Below are positions 20,241 through 31,075 of a stretch of DNA of 64,000 bases, piece by piece. This stretch comes from Annona cherimola (lineage: Eukaryota; Streptophyta; Magnoliopsida; Magnoliales; Annonaceae), in assembly GCA_030490835.1 (NCBI GenBank), contig CM059973.1, positions 62,314,008-62,378,007 of the forward strand, in the 5' to 3' direction. The position numbers and the translations under genes were made by a program. Within the stretch, counting starts at the first letter, position 1. Each line of letters opens with the position of its first letter. The notes below the pieces were generated by a model that was not told the DNA's origin, ran no database searches, and worked only from the letters and a program-made list of their open reading frames with translations.

Positions 20241-22113
20241 ATGGCATCTCGATCGACTTCCATTCCCGCATTTGCCGAAGGCCAAATTTTTACTAGGCCA
20301 CCATTGTTTGATGGGAACAATTTCGGCTATTGGAAGCTTCGTATGAAGCAACTCATCATGGCTATAGATATGGATTCTTGGATTGCAATCCAAGACGGTG
20401 TGACTTTGCCTATTGATGAAAGAGCTTCCAAATGGACCGATGAGGAAGTAAAAATTGTAAAGAGCAACGCCAAGGCTATGAATTCATTATTTTGTGCTCT
20501 TACGGCTTCCGAATATGATAGAGTATCCTTTTGTTTAACTGCCAAAGAGATATGGGATACACTAACATCTATTTATGAAGGAACTTCTCAAGTCCAAGGG
20601 ACAAGGAGAAATATTTTGATTGGAGAATTTGAAAACTTTAGAATGCTAGAAATAGAAAATATTTCTGAAATGTTTGCTAGATTCTCTAAAATTACTAATG
20701 CCTTGAAAGGTCTTTGAAGGGCAATTTCTGAATCTGAACAGGTTATGAAGATTCTAAGGGCGCTACCCAATTTATGGACTCCAAAAATTACTTGCAATAG
20801 AAGAAGCCAAAGACCTAAACACATTGAAGCTAGAAGATCTTATTAGCTCATTAATGTCACATGAGCTAATCAAGAAAAGAAATGAAGATCACCACAAAGG
20901 AAAGAGAGCAATTGCACTAAGGGTCACTCATAATTCGGATGAGTCCACCTCCTCATCTCACAACGATGATGAAGACATTGCTCTACTCACTCGCAAATTT
21001 TGAAAGTTTATGAAAAAAGAAAAGAACTTCAAAGACTTCAAAGAAAGACCACGAAGAGAGAAGAAGAAGGAGGTCACAAAGTGCTATAGATGCGGCGGTA
21101 TGGGACATATGCAAGTTCAATGTCCTACACCGGAAGAAAAATCAAAGGATCATCAAGAGAGGAAGGAAGAATATGAAAGCAGAAAATTTCAAAGGCCGAA
21201 AGGAAGAGGAATGTACGTGAATGAAGAAACTTCATCAACAAGTAGCTCCTCAACCGATGATTTTGATGCGGCAAATTGTGCAAGAATATGCTGCATGACG
21301 CGGATTGAGCAAGAAGAAGATTTGTTGTGTTTAAACACAACGGAAGTTTTGGAAGAGCAAACCACCTCAACCAAGTACACAAGTAATGAAGAGGTAACTT
21401 CTAAATTTTGCTATTCTCAATCTACTCACTCTTCTATTCAAGAATGTCTCAAATGTGCTGAATTAGAAGAATTACAACATGCATATGATTCATTATATGA
21501 GGAAATAAAAAAACTAGGAAATAAGTTATCATTAAAGAGACAACAATGCAATTCCATTATTATTATAAATGGAAAACTAGCTGAAAGTACATCAAAATTG
21601 AAAGATGAAAATGAATTTCTTTTGAAAGAAGTAGAGAAATTGAAAAAGGAGAATGAATCCTTAAATGAATCATTAGCTAAATTCTCTAATCCAGGAGAAA
21701 ATGTAAAAATATTTCTGAACATGACCTCTCAAACAAATAAAAGAGGTCTTGGATACTCCACATTTGAGCAAAGAGAAAGTGACAAATCGAATGTGCCAAT
21801 ACTTGAGAAAAATCAAACCAAAACTGCACCTATCTACAAGCCCAAAGGGAAACATACTACGTGGACTAGAAGACCAATTGTTGAATCAATACATACTTGG
21901 AGGCATACTCCTAGATTACCAATGGCTTGCAATTTTTGCAATAAGATGGGTCATAAAGTCTATAAATGTAACTTTAAGAAATTATATGACCATGGTGCAA
22001 AATTAGTTTGGGTTCCAAGAAACACGAGATTTGGGCTTTCTAAGTTAGAACAACAAAGATTAAATCAGGTTACTAACCCAAATGGACCCATAAAATGGGT
22101 ACCAAAGAGATAA
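20241..22113 (+). pseudogene. gag: Element B gag, broken
   Basis: Begins MASRSTSIPAFAEG, 34 bp after the PBS, and ends at WVPKR plus TAA (22111-22113). The capsid-like N-terminus contains FDGNNFGYWKLRMKQ. Zinc knuckle 1 is CYRCGGMGHMQVQC (about 21082-21123) and knuckle 2 is CNFCNKMGHKVYKC (about 21929-21970). Between them lie a Ser-rich stretch and a coiled coil (about 21440-21680). Damage: TGA at 20715-20717 (Gly position in C), a 1-bp insertion near 20790, and TGA at 21001-21003 (from an Arg CGA-type codon). The rest is in one frame. Confidence 0.9.
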
Positions 22114-25100
22114 GATTTATTTGCTCATTTTTCAGATATGTTTCAAAGCAAAGGCAAGAAACGTTTGGTTCATGGATAGCGGTTGCTCAAGGCATATGAC
22201 CGGTGAAAGAAGTTTATTTCATAAACTTAAGCATTGCAACGATGAAACTGTTGCCTTTGGAAATAATGAAAAAGGTAAAATCAAAGGTAAAGGAAATATT
22301 TATAGTATTTCAAATGCATGTATGGAAGATTTTTATTTGTTGAAGGACTCAAGCATAATTTAATGAGTATTAGTCAATTATGTGATAAAGGGTACAAGGT
22401 TGTGTTTGAATCATCTATATGTAATGTATTTGATGGAGAACATATCATGTTTAGCGGAAAAAAACATGGAAATGTATATTTGGTTTCACTTGATGAACTA
22501 TATCGTCAATGTCTAATGGCCATTGACAATGATCCATGGGTTTGGCATAAGAGGCTTAGACATGTAAATATGTCAAACATTAAAACCCTATGGAAAAACA
22601 ATTTGGTAGAAGGATTGCTAAAATTGAAATACGACAAAGATAAAATTTGTAAGGCATGTCAATTGTCAAAACAACCTAAAATGCCTTTCTCTACCAAAAA
22701 GGAGATTTCCACCACTAGACCACTTGAATTGCTACACATGGATCTATATGGGTCATCCGATATTTTAACCATTTGTGGAAAGAAATATGTGTTTATAATA
22801 GTTGATGATTTTTCAAGATTCACATGGGTAATTCTCTTAGCTAACAAAGATGAAGCCTTCTCTATGTTTGCAACTTTTGTCAATTTGGTGCAAAATGAAA
22901 AATAAAGTACTATTGTGACCATAAGAAGTGATCATGATGGTGAATTTGAAAATAAACGATTCATAGAATTATGCAATGAAAAAGGAATTCATCACATATT
23001 TTCTGCACCAAGAACTCCATAACAAAATGGAGTGGTTGAAAGGAAAAATAGAACCATACAAGAGATGGCTAGAACAATGCTAAATAAGAGTAAATTATCC
23101 AAGAAATTTTGGGGTGAAGCTGTAAGTACAACTTGTCATGTGTTGAACCGAGTTACCATTAGAGCAATATTGAAAAAGACCCCATATGAGCTATGGAAAG
23201 GTAGAAAATCAAATATTTCATATTTTCATGCTTTTGGTTGCACATGTTATGTTTTGAACAATGGAAAAACCAACTTAGGAAAACTAGATGCTAAGAGTGA
23301 TGAGGCAATATTCCTTGGTTACTCATCAAATAGCAAAGCATATAGAGTCTTTAACAAAAGAAACCAAGTTGTAGAAGAATCAATACATGTTGTCTTTGAT
23401 GAAACTAATCCTTGCTTCAAAAGAAAAGATGATTTAAGTGATGCAGATGATATAACAAGTAGCCTTGAAAAACTGCACGTAGAAAAGCCAGAAAACTCCA
23501 TGGAGGAAGAGGTAAGTGAAGGTAATGACTCCTACAAACCTCCAATTGATTTAAAATTCAAAAATTCCCATCCAATTGAGCAAGTTATAGGGAATATTTA
23601 TGAAGGTGTAAAGACTAGAAGGTCAAAACAAAATGTTTGCGGACAATACGCCTTTGTATCCAAAATTGAACCAACCACTATTGATTAAGCTCTTGATGAT
23701 GAAAACTGGATCATAGCAATGCAAGAAGAGTTAAATGAATTTGAAAGAAACCAAGTTTGGCATCTTGTTCCAAGACCAAAAGATTGTACTGTCATTGGTA
23801 CAAAGTGGGTCTTTAGGAACAAATTAGATGAAAGTGAACTTGTAGTGAGAAACAAAGCTAGACTTGTGGCAAAGGGATACTCACAAGAAGAAGGCATAAA
23901 TTTTGAGGAATCCTATGCCCCGGTTGCTAGATTAGAAGCTATTCGCATTTTACTAGCTTTTGCATCTCACATGAACTTTAAATTGTTTCAAATGGATGTT
24001 AAAAGTGCATTTTTGAATGGATATTTAAATGAAGAGGTGTATGTTGAACAACCACCTAGATTTGAGGAGAAAGATCAATCTAAATTTGTATACAAATTAA
24101 CCAAAGTATTATATGGCTTAAAACAAGCTCCAAGGGCTTGGTATGAAAGATTAAGCAAATTTCTGATTGATCATGACTTTCAAAAGGGAAAGGTAGACAC
24201 CACTTTGTTTATCAAGTATAAAGGAAAAAGATATATTGATTATTCAAATTTATGTTGATGACATTATTTCTGGTGCTACTAATGAGATTCTTTGTCAAAA
24301 ATTTTCTGAGCTTACGCAGAAAGAATTTGAGATGAGTATGATGGGGGAGCTGAATTTCTTCATTGGACTACAAATCAAGCAACTAAATGAAGGGATTTTC
24401 ATCAACCAGTCCAAGTATATCAAAGAAATGTAGAAGAAGTTTGGCATGGAAAATAGCAAAGGGGCGAACACGCTTATGAGCTCAACAATTAAAATTGACA
24501 AAGATGAGAAAAGAAAAATAATTGATTTAAAATTATATAGAAGCATGATAGGTTCTTTATTATATTTAACTGCTTCTAGGCCTGATATATTATTTAGTGT
24601 GTGTATGTGCTCTAGATTTCAATCATGTCCAAAAGAATCACACTTGGTAGCTGTAAAAAGAATTTTAAGATATTTAGTAGACACTACCAATATAGGACTT
24701 TGGTATCCAAAGGGCTCTAATTTTGATCTAATCGGCTACTCGGATGTGGATTTTGCCGGTTACAAAGTAGATAGAAAAAGCACTAGTGGAACATGTCAAT
24801 TTCTTGGGAACATGTTGGTTTCATGGTTTTCAAGAAAACAAACTAGTGTTGCTCTATCTACGGCAGAAGTCGAATACATTGCCGCCGGGAGTTGTTGTGC
24901 CCAATTGCTTTGGATGAAACAACAACTTAGGGACTATGGCATGGATTTTAAAGATATACCTATTAAATGTGATAATACAAGTGTCATATGTTTAACTAAA
25001 AATTCAGTATTGCATTCTAGAACCAAACATATAGACCTTAGACATCATTTTATTAGAGAACATGTAGAAAATCATGGCATATGTTTGGAATATGTAAGAA

Positions 25101-25195
25101 CAGAAGATCAAATTGCAGATATATTCACTAAAACTTTAGCAAAAGAACCATTTTATAAAATTAGAAATGATCTGGGAATGCTTGAATTAACTTAG
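22114..25195 (+). pseudogene. pol: Element B pol polyprotein, broken
   Basis: Opens in the +1 frame relative to gag: protease WFMDSGCSRHMTGER (about 22170), GAG-pre-integrase WHKRLRH and CKAC, integrase HMDLYGS, VDDFSRFTW and RSDHDGEF, RT ALYGL-type [12 protein letters not shown] and YVDDIIS (about 24255), RNase H YSDVDFAG, STAEVEY and CDNTS; stop TAG at 25193-25195. Damage: a 1-bp deletion near 22330, TAA at 22903, 23020 and 23686 (all at Gln CAA positions), a 1-bp insertion near 24222, and TAG at 24431. The TAA at 22903 is shared with element C. Confidence 0.91.
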
Positions 25196-25293
25196 CAAAG
25201 CACAAACTGAGAGGGAGCACAGGTTCAGGGGGAGCAACCCCACCATTCTCATAAAATTTTACCCACTCTATCTCAATTTTTTGATACATTGAC

Positions 25294-25306
25294 AAAAAGG
25301 GGGAGA
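25294..25306 (+). other. Second polypurine-tract copy of element B
   Basis: AAAAAGGGGGAGA, identical to the LTR-adjacent tract 209 bp downstream. The spacer between them also has a direct duplication of gatcgggatttgagtctaag. Confidence 0.65.
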
Positions 25307-25502
25307 AAAGATCGGGATTTGAGTCTAAGTGGTTTTGAGAAGAGATCGGGATTTGAGTCTAAGTTTTTATGACTGGTTTTAAGTTTTTTTTTTGAATATT
25401 TTTTGATTGTTTGCATGAGTATGTTAAAAACTTCAAAATGCAAAATTGGCATGTTTTTAAGATAATGAAGGGTATACACTCAAATCAGTTTTGTCAATCA
25501 TC

Positions 25503-25515
25503 AAAAAGGGGGAGA
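25503..25515 (+). other. Polypurine tract of element B
   Basis: AAAAAGGGGGAGA, one base before the 3' LTR. Confidence 0.92.
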
Positions 25516-25516
25516 T

Positions 25517-27407
25517 TGTTGGAAATATGTGGAAAATAAGCCAAGTCTATGTTTTGATGATTAACAAATCAATTTGAGTAAGTTTTGGTTACTAATATGT
25601 TTGTGGAAATGACTTAAGGTTATAAATTTGAAGAATATGAAGCATGGCAAGTCAAATCGATTTCCAAGTCGACTCAGGCATCGACTTAGGCCAAGTCGAT
25701 CCCCAAGTCGACTCCAGCAACGACTTCAAGATGCCATTTTTTTCCAGAGTTGAAATCGAGAATGAGAGGTGCCGAAGTCGCATCCCAAGTCGACTCCGCT
25801 TGCGACTTGGGTGAAGTCGCAGACCAAGTCGACTCCAGCATCGACTTCGAAACGTCATTTCCTTCCAGAGTTTAAATCGAGAACGAGAACTGCCGAAGTC
25901 GCATCCCAAGTCGACTCCGCTTGCGACTTGGGTGAAGTCGCAGACCAAGTCGACTCCAGTCGCGACTTGGAGGTGTCATTTCTGTCCAAAGTTGAAATCG
26001 AGGAGCAGAGCTGCCGAAGTCGAAGACGAAGTCGACTCCGCATGCGACTTGGGTGAAGTCGCAGACCAAGTCGACTCCAGTATCGACTTCAGTTGGACAG
26101 GACAGAAACTTCAGAAGCCAAATCGGGGATTAGATCGATTTCAAGGTAGAACTTGAGTCAAGTTGAAGATCAAGTCGACTTCGATGTTAGACTTGGAACA
26201 TATGAAGACTAATCCAAGTCCAAAGAAACCAAGATGCATGAATTTAACTATTCTAATCAAAATATATTGGACTTGCTCATGAATACAAAAGATTCTAGAC
26301 TCAAGGACTCAAGGTTTGCAAATCATGGAGCTAAAGGACATCAAGCTAGAATGATAACATAGTGGTCCAAAGAGATATAAATCAAGGAAGAAACAACCAA
26401 ACATGAAGTAACTCAAGCAAGCAAAGTATTCCAAGGATTTCAAGTTCATCAAGCAAGCTGTCGAGGTGAAGTCGCACCCGAAGTCGACTCCACCTGCGAC
26501 TTGGGTCAAGTCGAGGACCAAGTCGACCTAGACTGGAACTTGAAGAAGTTGCGAACAGGCGAAGTCGCACCCGAAGTCGACTCCATCTGCGACTTGGGTG
26601 AGGTCTCACCCGAAGTCGACTCCACCTGTGACTTGGGTCGCAACGGTCGGAAAATTTTCGAACGTTGGCGCATTAAGTGCGCGCCACCTACCCCCAAACG
26701 TTCGGATTCCCTCCATAATTATAAAAGGCATTCCATATGAACGAGGAGGAGAGCTGAGAATTCATTAAGTGTGCATAAATCCTATCTTCAAGAGCATTAA
26801 GTGATCAAGCCAACATTGAGAAGAAGAACTTTGCTTCCAAACTGCCAAGAGCTGCTTGCTGAATCTCTAAGCCTACACTACAAGTTCTTCTCTGCACCAA
26901 ATCTGCGTCTACACAACAGTAACGTGTAGAAACTTTCTTTTGTTATTACTTGTTGTATTGAACTTATTTTAGCTTGGGTAGCTAAGAACAAGTGTAAGCA
27001 AAGTAGTGTGTGATTGGAGTAGAACTCGTCACCTACTTATGTTGTGTATTGTATATGACCCCTAGAGCTAAAATCTAGAAGAGAGCAGAGGCTCTGGTTG
27101 TATATGCCCCCTAGAGCTAGAATCTAGAAGAGAGTGGAGACTCTAGTTGTATTCGCGGAATACATAGTGGAACCCAAGTCACAAGGGGTGTGAGCTTGGA
27201 AGAGTGGAGTAGGGAGGTTGCCCGAACCACTATAAAATCTTGTGTGTTCATTTTCGTTTCTGCTATTTACATTATTGATCTCATTTTGTTTCTTCATAAA
27301 GGGGACTAGATTAATCCGGGGGTAAAGTTTCTGTTTAAGTTGTAAATTTTTAAATACCCAATTCACCCCTCCCCTCTTGGGTAACTGCCATTAACTCGGG
27401 ACCAAAA
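25517..27407 (+). repeat. Element B 3' LTR
   Basis: Same 1891-bp length as the 5' copy (offset 7215 at both ends). It lacks one 39-bp unit near 25950 and has an extra one near 26590-26630. The terminal dinucleotide environment has decayed from CCAACA to CCAAAA at 27402-27407. Confidence 0.93.
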
Positions 27408-28984
27408 AATATATGTTGGGTGAGGCCTGTCAGGATATGATTGATCCATCGTGACCCTATTTTTGAATTTAGACTTAAATTTCTGACCTATTCCTATATT
27501 GGATCATAAAAATTTTGGTTTTACCCTGTCAAAATGGGTCAAATCACGAGTTGACCTGCCCCAATTCCCACCTTTTTTATAGGGAATTCCCACCTTTAAT
27601 TTTTCGCAAAAAAAGTATCACAGTATACAATGCCTTCATAAAAATTATAAGAAAGGAAGGAAGCTTTCACTTTATTCCCAAGAAAAGTAGACAAATTTGT
27701 GTCATCAAATACTTTGATGAGAAGCCATAGAATTCTTTGTGGAGGGCTAAGTAGTATAAAGAGAAAAGAAGTTTGCTTGAAAAGCTTAACATTGATTTTG
27801 AAGTGTAATTTCTTCTTTCATTCTCTCTGCTGCTTTATATAGTCTTGATGTCTAACTTTTCTTGTCTTCTTAGTCTACTCTATCACGATTGTGAGATTAG
27901 ATTCAGTACTATCCCTTAGATGGTTTTATTGAGGAGAGAGTGGATGTTCCTGGATTAGATAGATGATTTGCAAGGAGTGATGTTCAAAGATTGTGTGACA
28001 ACATGCTCGTAGATTAAGCAGGTGATCATGCTTTGTGCAATGTGAAAATGGTATTGTACATCTGCCTATTTACACTCTACTATAGTCCATGGGGCGTTAT
28101 GATCTACATGCAATGTGCCATGTGGATTTAGTGTTGGTAAAATTCTTGCAACTATCAAGAGCTTGACATATCATGCCCTTTCACTTAATTTTCAGTTGAC
28201 AATTCTAGCTAATAGGTATCAAGTATGGATTGCTGGGGTGATCGGCAGTTTCTCTATCATTAATATGATATTAAATAATGTGGCTTGCTCGATTTATGGA
28301 GTTATGCTTCTATGAAATATACAATACTTATATGTAATACATTCATTTTTCACCTTTATGATTAATAAAAAATTCACTTCATCTATTATATTTATCATGA
28401 TTTATATTGTTATGGAGACCCTATCATTTATCTAGTATAGTTTCCATCTTCAAATCTCAAACAAAACTTTTAAACTAAATATAAAATATTGAATTCCCTC
28501 AATGAAAGTTCTTATATTACGCAATTTTTTCCAGCCAAATTAATTCAATACAATCAGCTGCAAGTAATAATAAATTCAACTGAAAATGGTATGTCCCTAA
28601 TATATGATTCTCATGAAATCAATTTACTAAGTCTAATAGACTAAAATCTGGCAAAGCTTCGGTTTTCTCTTGTTAATTATTTTATAAACTTGATTTATAA
28701 TATGAGATGAGAAAAAAGTGATGTTACGTGTAAGGTTCTACTTGAACAATAATAAATACAAATTTCATTAATTTCAACTGTCAGTGTTGTCAGGGTTTTT
28801 AGGCTCATGATGGTTTTAAAAATTGAATTTGGTTCTCCCAAACCAAGTCTTTGTCGGGACTACGATTATTCCAAGTTACAAACCAAACCGGCGTAGTAGA
28901 TGCACGGTGCCAGGTGTTGGCCATTTGCGGTTCTAAAATTATTTAGATTTAAAAATATGACAACCCTTCAAGCACATTAAGATG
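27408..28984. other. Unassigned spacer after element B
   Basis: About 1.6 kb with no supported gene. Only short frames are present (for example 28115-28315), with no recognisable domain or splice context. It could contain decayed repeats or introns; nothing specific is visible. Confidence 0.4.
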
Positions 28985-29261
28985 GGGTTCATTTCCTGCA
29001 AAATACCGCTCACACCTAATAGAATGCTATAATAATTTATACGGTAGAAATTATGTTCTATATAGTTTAGCTATTAAAAATATAAACTATTTTATAACGT
29101 TGATTTTATATTAATATAAAATAAAAGTCATGCACATAATTAATTTAGACGAAAATTGATATGCTAATAAAGTAAATAATTCTAAATATAATTAGTAAAA
29201 TAGTTATTAATTTTATGATCAAGTGTGCCTATTTGTAGTAAAATGCATTGCTGTGCACTTT
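28985..29261. mobile_element. MITE (family 3) remnant
   Basis: AT-rich sequence sharing ordered phrases with 31650-32035, 32085-32435 and 53110-53465: roughly CACACCTAATAGAATGC, ACTATTTTATAACGTTGATTT, AAATTGATATGCTAATA and TTCTAAATATAAT. The SINE at 29279 inserted at its right edge. Non-coding. Confidence 0.5.
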
Positions 29262-29278
29262 AGTATTTTCTTAAAAAG

Positions 29279-29524
29279 CCACTGAGGTCGTGCCTCAGTG
29301 GTGCAGGACATGGCCTCACAAGTAGGTGGTCCTGGGTTCAAATCTCTCCTGCAGCATTTCTGAAGTGGTGGCGTTGCAAGTCTCCTAAAGTTTGTGGGAG
29401 TCGTCCACCGGCCGGAAAGTTTAGAAGTAGTAGATAATTGTTAGCGAATTGTAAGAATGTCTCAGAATTTAATTGTAATACAAGTTGAGATTGTATTGTA
29501 TGAATACTCATAAAAAAAAAAAAA
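29279..29524 (+). mobile_element. tRNA-derived SINE with perfect 17-bp TSD
   Basis: 246-bp body between identical copies of AGTATTTTCTTAAAAAG (29262-29278 and 29525-29541). Pol III promoter boxes: A-box-like TGCCTCAGTGG (29291-29301) and B box GGTTCAAATCT (29335-29345). Ends in an A tract after ACTCAT. The 5' end folds into a 9-bp hairpin (CCACTGAGG/CCTCAGTGG). A SINE needs LINE machinery supplied in trans. The undamaged TSD implies recent insertion. Confidence 0.92.
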
Positions 29525-29541
29525 AGTATTTTCTTAAAAAG

Positions 29542-29960
29542 ATATATGTACTCTCGGGAGAGTTAAAATATTTTCGAAAATTGAGGGAGATGCTGACTGA
29601 GGTATATGAGCCATGTAGGGGAATTTTTTGAAATATCATTTCAAGGCACGAAACGAAAACACAAAATATCATACAACACAAGTAGGACAATCGAGCCCAG
29701 ATGAACTCAAACACGAAGGCCAAAGCATCTCTTCTTCACACGCACGGTTCCATGTAGATCTGCCCTTGGACTGGAATCATTTGCATGCGGTGATTACATA
29801 TGGGAACAGACACAAAAGTCATGGAAGTCCGACAACTGCGCGAATTCAGGCATTCACCAAGGCGTCTCTTTCCTCTGCATCAGTAACCTTCGTTTTGGTG
29901 TCATTCCCCAGACCAGATGTTCGATGCAGAAAATCAAAGGGCATTGGCCCTGATGCGTTC
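29542..29960 (+). other. Upstream region of the small secreted peptide gene
   Basis: Less AT-rich than the surroundings and not obviously a repeat. It probably contains the proximal promoter of the gene at 30025. No motif is strong enough to name. Confidence 0.35.
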
Positions 29961-29968
29961 TATAAATA
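29961..29968 (+). promoter_or_regulatory. TATA box of the secreted peptide gene
   Basis: TATAAATA in the context gttcTATAAATAgctgc, 57 bp upstream of the ATG at 30025, predicting transcription from about 29993. Confidence 0.65.
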
Positions 29969-30024
29969 GCTGCAGCTTCCCTCCGGGCAATGTCATCAAA
30001 CAAGCTCGATCTGATCTGACCCAG

Positions 30025-30303
30025 ATGTCGCTCCCACTGTTTCTAGTTTTTCTTCTGGGGTTGGCAGCATTCGTTGCTCCTACAGAAGCCGTAGCTGGCG
30101 GCTATCAGTACAAGCCCGATGCCGCAGCAACACCCATTCCCAGCCCCGCTCCAAGTCCACTTGTAGCTGCTGAGGTACCCAAACCGGGACATGTACTTGG
30201 TACCAGTCCGGGGACGCCACCGCCAAAAACACCACCAATAGACATTCCCAAACGCCGTAAACCACCAGCAGCGGGCTTTCTGAGATACCATCGAATTGAT
30301 TGA
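30025..30303 (+). CDS. Small secreted proline-rich peptide precursor (host-like gene)
   Basis: 92 codons. A clear signal peptide (MSLPLFLVFLLGLAAFVAPTEAVA; likely cut after AVA at residue 24) is followed by a mature part of about 68 aa with PIPSPAPSP and SPGTPPPKTPP stretches, a basic KRRK at 76-79 and the C-terminus FLRYHRID. Chosen start: the first ATG that opens a long frame after a well-placed TATA box; the same frame stays open upstream, but across the promoter. A possible AATAAA polyadenylation signal lies at 30640-30645. Proline motifs of this kind are often hydroxylated and glycosylated in cell-wall or arabinogalactan-type peptides; that role is inference. It is the only clean single-copy-looking gene in the window. 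I do not recognise a named family. Confidence 0.6.
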   Translation: MSLPLFLVFLLGLAAFVAPTEAVAGGYQYKPDAAATPIPSPAPSPLVAAEVPKPGHVLGTSPGTPPPKTPPIDIPKRRKPPAAGFLRYHRID

Positions 30304-30639
30304 GAACTCCAGCATAGAAGCCATAGCCAGCTCCCAACTCCTGTTGAAATGCATCTCCCAGAATCCCAGATTGCCATAGTGCTTCCCACATCGCAAGGGA
30401 CATCTATCTAACTACCATACATACAGATAGGAAAAAAAATTTTAAGACCTGATGCAATGGCTTCTTATATCGTGCTATATATATCCGATCACAGTTGCTT
30501 CTTGTATTCTGATGTAATGCGTTCATTTATAAGGAATGTAAGCTTTTCATTTGCGCAATCACTTAAGAGTAAAGGATTTTAGCTTTCTACTTGTTCTGCT
30601 GATGCGTGCGTCTCTGATGTTTGCAATTTAGTTGGAGGA

Positions 30640-30645
30640 AATAAA
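30640..30645 (+). terminator. Possible polyadenylation signal of the peptide gene
   Basis: AATAAA 337 bp after the stop codon. Plant signals are loose, so support is weak; T-rich sequence nearer to the stop could serve instead. Confidence 0.25.
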
Positions 30646-30904
30646 TTATTCTGGGCACTTCAAAGAGACTAAAGGCAAATTAATAATTAAATAACCTAAG
30701 CACCTCATCGTCTTAAATCGTTCATGTTGTTACAATGCTACCAATTTGATTAAATGAAATAACAAATATTGATTTATTTGCAGCAACCTTTGCTGGTGCC
30801 TTATTTATGTTAGACAACACCGCAAGAAAACTCACTTTTTAGCTATTTTTATTGCAACAAAAAACCATTACTAGCAGCCAAAAAACCTTTACATATGAAT
30901 ATAT

Positions 30905-31066
30905 ATGTGTGTATGAACAAATGTAACCTATAAACATACTTGATTGGGATGAAACTTGGTTTCCTAAATAAACAAATGATGTTAACCATTAATGATGAAA
31001 ATCTTAAATTTTGAAGGGGTTACATGGGTCCGCATCTATATAACCGATTACATAGAAGCATGACCA
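30905..31066. mobile_element. MITE (family 2) half copy
   Basis: Reads as the reverse complement of the left half of the next element: ATACTTGATTGGGATGAAAC and GGGGTTACATGGGTCC against the ggtcccatgtaacccc of 31112. The two form a head-to-head inverted pair. Confidence 0.5.
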
Positions 31067-31075
31067 ATATATATA

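Larger units (their letters stand above)
18302..27407 (+). mobile_element. Element B: complete Ty1/copia (SIRE/Maximus-like) copy
   Basis: 9106 bp with two 1891-bp LTRs (18302-20192 and 25517-27407), PBS, gag, pol and PPT, and no extra ORF. The flanking pentamers aatgt (18297-18301) and aatat (27408-27412) match at 4 of 5 bases, consistent with a mutated target duplication. The LTRs differ by roughly 45 substitutions by eye plus two 39-bp repeat-unit differences, so it is the oldest of the three full-length copies. gag and pol carry many stops. Confidence 0.93.

Noticed and set aside
29291..29345. tRNA gene
   Set aside because: A and B boxes are present but there is no cloverleaf or acceptor stem; the 17-bp TSD and A tail show a SINE.
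30043..30403. Minus-strand frames opposite the peptide gene
   Set aside because: Complement of a proline-rich GC segment; the plus strand has the signal peptide and TATA box.
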